Source: Candidatus Uhrbacteria bacterium (lineage in GTDB: Bacteria > Patescibacteriota > Patescibacteriia > UBA9934). From it: a stretch of DNA of 22,326 nucleotides. How positions within the stretch are numbered: the stretch's first letter is position 1; every line of letters starts with the position of its first letter. Of the stretch, positions 19,455 through 22,326 are shown one piece after another. The stretch covers positions 1 to 22,326 of the forward strand of contig JAUYIW010000055.1 in the NCBI GenBank assembly GCA_030688135.1, in the 5' to 3' direction. Below the pieces are notes generated by a model, which worked only from the letters and a program-made list of their open reading frames with translations, had not been told where the DNA came from and searched no databases. The position numbers and the translations under genes are program-made.

Positions 19455-22037
19455 TTAATATCCCTTCATCTCCCCCCAATTCTTGCCAACTTCAATATCA
19501 ACCAATAACGGTACCTCAAATTGATACACATTAACCATAATCTCCCGAATAGGACCAACTACTTTATCTAGATCCAGCTCTGCAATTTCAAATACAAGTT
19601 CATCATGAACCTGCAATAACATTTTTACATCATAATCATGCGCCTGAATCCAATCATCAACCTGAATCATTGCCATCTTTAATAAATCTGCTTGCGTTCC
19701 TTGAATTGGCATATTCATAGCCATGCGCTCAGACGCAGCCACAAGCATCTGAACTCCGGAATTAATATCTGGTAAAAAACGCTTGCGTCCGAATAATGTT
19801 TCAACGTACTCGTCTGAATGAGCTTTCAACTTCATCTCATCGATGTATGCCTGAATTCCGGGATGAACATCAAAATACCTATCTATAAAATTCTTTGCTT
19901 CACCTTCGGACATTCCGGTTGAGCGAGCTAAATTCCGCTGACCCATGCCGTATAGAATCCCAAAATTGATTGCTTTTGCCGCACTACGCTCGGCTTTTGA
20001 AACGTCGGCCTCAGCTATACCTAAAACTTCAGCGGCAGTTCTCACATGAATATCAGCGCCATCCTTAAACGCCTTTATAAAACTAATATCTTTCGCCATT
20101 ACAGCGGCCAGCCGAAGCTCGAACTGCGAATAATCAGCAGAAACCAGCACCTTGCCATGCGCGGCTACAAACGCTTTTCGAATCTCGTTACCAAGCTTTG
20201 TGCGGGTTGGGATATTTTGCAGATTTGGATCGCTCGAACTTAGCCTGCCTGTTGCCGTAACGGTTTGATTGTAACTGGTGTGAATTCTGCCATCTTTTGC
20301 GATGAGTTTTGGCAATGTATCCACGTAAGTAGATTTTAATTTTGCCAATTCACGATACTCACTCATAAGCGGAATGATTTCATGCTCATTCCAAAGTTTT
20401 TCAAGTTCACTTGCGGCAGTAGAAATACCTGTTTTTGTTTTTTTAATACCTTTTGTTGGAAGCCCTAGTTCAGTAAAAAGAATTTCCGAGAGCTGAGAAG
20501 GGGAGTTAATATTAAATTCATGCCCGGCATGCTTGTAAATCTTAACTGTTAATTCCTTGAGCGTTGCCTCAAACTCGATAGAAAGCTTTTCAAGTTTTTT
20601 TGGATTAACCTCTATACCATTACATTCCATTTGATACAAAATCGACACAAGAGGCATTTCTATCTCACCTGCCAATTTTTCCATGCCTTCTTCTTCAAGC
20701 TCTCTTTGAAGCACATCCCGCAGTTCGTACACTGCTTGAACTTTATCTGCTACGCCAGCCGTATCCTTTAGAACTTTATGAAGCTTTTCGTAAGCAACTG
20801 TTGCAAGATCAAACCCTCGCGTGCCTGGGGCCAGTAGATACGAAGCTATCTGTGTATCGAACATCTTAGCCTTCAACTTATTACTTTCAACTTGTAATTG
20901 GTGAAAGACTGACTTTAAATCATGACCAATAAGTAGCTCAGATTTACAGATTACATCGATAACTTTCTTTATATCCTCCTTCTGCGGAGAATCAATAATT
21001 GATGTAGACTCACCGTCGTGAAGCGCAATAGACCGAATAGATCCGCCAAACAAATCAGCTTGCCCGGAATCAACATAAATCACAAGCGTCTTTAGATCCA
21101 GATCTTCAATCAACGCAACCTCTTTTAACCTCTTTTTAACCTCTTGGCCGGCTTTAGCCGGGCTAACCCCTACATCGTATTTTAATAGCAACCTCTTAAA
21201 CCCATATTCGCGAAACAGACCGGTTAGCTTTTCTACATTAGGCTCAGATATTTTTGAGTCAGCAATTTTAAAATCTCCTAAATCAACATTGCGAACCATT
21301 GTTACTAACCTCTTCATTTGTTCAAGGTTCTTTTCCTGACCTTCGAGTTTTTTTGCATACTTTTCCGGAAGCTTACCGGTTTTAAGAGCATTTTCAATCC
21401 CTTCTATCGAACCATACTCGTGTACAAGTTCTGCCGCTGTCTTTTTTCCAATACCTGCTATGCCGGGAATGTTGTCTGACGGATCTCCCATTAAAGCCTT
21501 AAAATCGATAAGTTGATTCGGCACCAGCCCATAACGCTCCTCGACAGCATTAATATCATATTCCTTTGTCTCAGAAAGCCCCTTTATAAAAGCAATGACG
21601 TGCGTTGAATCATCCACTAGCTGAAGGGCGTCCATATCACCGGTTACAACCAAAGTTTCAAAATCTTTTTTATTCCTAACCATCTCTGCGATAGTCGCGA
21701 TAATGTCGTCTGCCTCCATACCCTTGGCAGTGAGAGACGGAATCCCATAAGCGTTCAAGATCTCCTTAATGTAATCAATCTGATCGTACAGTTCCTGTTC
21801 CTTTTTTTCTCGAGTGCCTTTATATTCCTTATACTCCTCATGCCTAAAGGTAGCGCCCGGCAAATCCCACGCAACCACCATGTAATCCGGCTCTAAATCT
21901 GCACGCATCTTCTCAACCACATTTGTAAAACCATACGCAGCGTTAACTATTCTGCCATCGTTAGCAGTTAGTGGTGGAATTGCATGCCATGCGCGATGCA
22001 AAAGTGCATTACCGTCGAGAATAACTAGTCGTTTCAT
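19455..22037 (-). CDS. polA: DNA polymerase I (family A)
   Basis: 860 aa from the ATG at 22037, chosen because MKRLVILDGNALLHRAWHAI is the standard opening and the promoter's -10 (22046-22051) excludes the in-frame start at 22061. Residues ~1-290 are the 5'-3' exonuclease (ADDIIAT, GDMDALQLV, LMGDPSDNIPG, helix-hairpin-helix GIGKKTAAEL). Residues ~315-480 are a 3'-5' exonuclease-like domain that has lost the DxE of motif I (VIYVDSGQ) and the Asp of motif II (GHDLKSVF), so proofreading is probably absent. Residues ~490-860 are the polymerase: motif A DYSQFELRLAA (~634), motif B RSAAKAINFGILYG (~684), motif C QVHDELVFE (~807). It removes primers and fills gaps in replication and repair. It is a single-gene unit with its own promoter and terminator. 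Confidence 0.96.
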   Translation of the reverse strand: MKRLVILDGNALLHRAWHAIPPLTANDGRIVNAAYGFTNVVEKMRADLEPDYMVVAWDLPGATFRHEEYKEYKGTREKKEQELYDQIDYIKEILNAYGIPSLTAKGMEADDIIATIAEMVRNKKDFETLVVTGDMDALQLVDDSTHVIAFIKGLSETKEYDINAVEERYGLVPNQLIDFKALMGDPSDNIPGIAGIGKKTAAELVHEYGSIEGIENALKTGKLPEKYAKKLEGQEKNLEQMKRLVTMVRNVDLGDFKIADSKISEPNVEKLTGLFREYGFKRLLLKYDVGVSPAKAGQEVKKRLKEVALIEDLDLKTLVIYVDSGQADLFGGSIRSIALHDGESTSIIDSPQKEDIKKVIDVICKSELLIGHDLKSVFHQLQVESNKLKAKMFDTQIASYLLAPGTRGFDLATVAYEKLHKVLKDTAGVADKVQAVYELRDVLQRELEEEGMEKLAGEIEMPLVSILYQMECNGIEVNPKKLEKLSIEFEATLKELTVKIYKHAGHEFNINSPSQLSEILFTELGLPTKGIKKTKTGISTAASELEKLWNEHEIIPLMSEYRELAKLKSTYVDTLPKLIAKDGRIHTSYNQTVTATGRLSSSDPNLQNIPTRTKLGNEIRKAFVAAHGKVLVSADYSQFELRLAAVMAKDISFIKAFKDGADIHVRTAAEVLGIAEADVSKAERSAAKAINFGILYGMGQRNLARSTGMSEGEAKNFIDRYFDVHPGIQAYIDEMKLKAHSDEYVETLFGRKRFLPDINSGVQMLVAASERMAMNMPIQGTQADLLKMAMIQVDDWIQAHDYDVKMLLQVHDELVFEIAELDLDKVVGPIREIMVNVYQFEVPLLVDIEVGKNWGEMKGY

Positions 22038-22045
22038 ACCTGAAC

Positions 22046-22075
22046 AGTGTAACGGTTTCAAGGAAAAAATACCAA
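22046..22075 (-). promoter_or_regulatory. Promoter of polA
   Basis: Minus strand: -35 TTGGTA (22075-22070), 18-nt spacer, -10 TACACT (22051-22046). The start site would be about 22039, 2 nt before the ATG, so the polA mRNA is probably leaderless. Confidence 0.6.
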
Positions 22076-22155
22076 CTCAATCTTGCGTTGAGAAGGGAAG
22101 CTATATGGGATCTTCTTCCTTGGTAAGAGTGAAACGTTTTGAAGTAAGCTATAAA

Positions 22156-22316
22156 CCCACCATCTCAACCAAGACAATTAATCGACGAGTGGAAAGATCT
22201 GGTCGCTAGAGATAGTGATTATTAGGAATCATACGCAATTTGGGTGGAGGAGTCATCTAATCTGCCAGGTTAGGATTTGTTTGATCCATTTAATAAGTAG
22301 AAAGTTACCATTTCGA
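22156..22316 (+). repeat. Conserved non-coding element, right copy (unknown family)
   Basis: Plus strand: CCCACCATCTC (22156-22166), CGACGAG (22183-22189), AGATCT (22195-22200), GGTCGCT (22201-22207), the 22-nt block (22228-22249) that is perfectly inverted at 197-218, AGGTTAG (22267-22273) and ACCATTTCGA (22307-22316). Each block has a partner in the left copy at similar spacing, though in a different order. The region 22076-22326 lies divergent to polA and has no credible gene; further hairpin arms (GGAAG/CTTCC near 22097-22119) are visible. The element may continue past the window. Confidence 0.55.
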
Positions 22317-22326
22317 CGAGTCTGTA

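Noticed and set aside
19121..19479. 63-aa and 107-aa minus-strand and 82-aa plus-strand frames
   Set aside because: They arise from the 148-nt inverted-repeat element and neighbouring hairpins; composition is not protein-like and no start signals are seen.
1..22326. CRISPR array, transposase or integrase genes
   Set aside because: None seen. The repeats found are hairpins without regular spacers, and no mobile-element protein is encoded.

Overview
The window reads as chromosomal DNA of a Candidate Phyla Radiation (Patescibacteria) bacterium. The support is indirect but consistent: a long operon of secreted or membrane proteins of types common in that group (tail-fibre-like giant protein, PNGGE and carboxypeptidase-regulatory-like domains, O-antigen-ligase/TPR protein), bacterial polA, holA, rpsT and rmuC, short spacers, several promoters sitting almost on the start codon, and hairpin repeats of the kind often scattered in such genomes. 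TGA is used as a stop (15981-15983), so a genetic code with TGA reassigned is unlikely. The exact lineage cannot be read from this sequence.

Left part (about 255-13015, minus strand): one apparent five-gene surface operon of 12.7 kb. It starts at a near-perfect promoter (TTGACC-17-TATAAT, 12987-13015) and ends at a hairpin-T terminator (255-287). In order of transcription it encodes a small secreted protein, a DUF916-like membrane-anchored protein, a 1021-aa membrane protein with PNGGE and carboxypeptidase-regulatory-like domains, a 1755-aa fibre-like surface protein, and a Wzy/O-antigen-ligase-like protein with TPRs. A shared role in building and perhaps glycosylating a cell-surface appendage is an inference.

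Middle (13016-14650): an A+T-rich spacer with two DnaA-box-like sites, two ParB-binding parS sites (13209-13224 and 14533-14548), a 13-bp inverted repeat next to them, a HAD phosphatase gene, an intact tRNA-Arg(CCT), and a tRNA-Ala(CGC) gene that is split by two hairpin inserts (31 and 48 nt). Removing both inserts restores a textbook tRNA with the G3:U70 alanine identity pair and an encoded CCA. This is the most striking object in the window.

Right part (14651-22037): rmuC (plus strand); a G+C-richer cluster of three PQ-loop-like small membrane genes, the last cut short; rpsT with a long repeat-rich leader; holA; a small highly charged gene with its own promoter and terminator; a 148-nt branched inverted-repeat element; and polA.

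The two window ends (41-218 on minus, 22156-22316 on plus) carry related non-coding sequence in opposite orientation. They share a perfect 22-nt block and several other conserved blocks at similar spacing. They could be a structured RNA family or a dispersed repeat; I do not recognise it.
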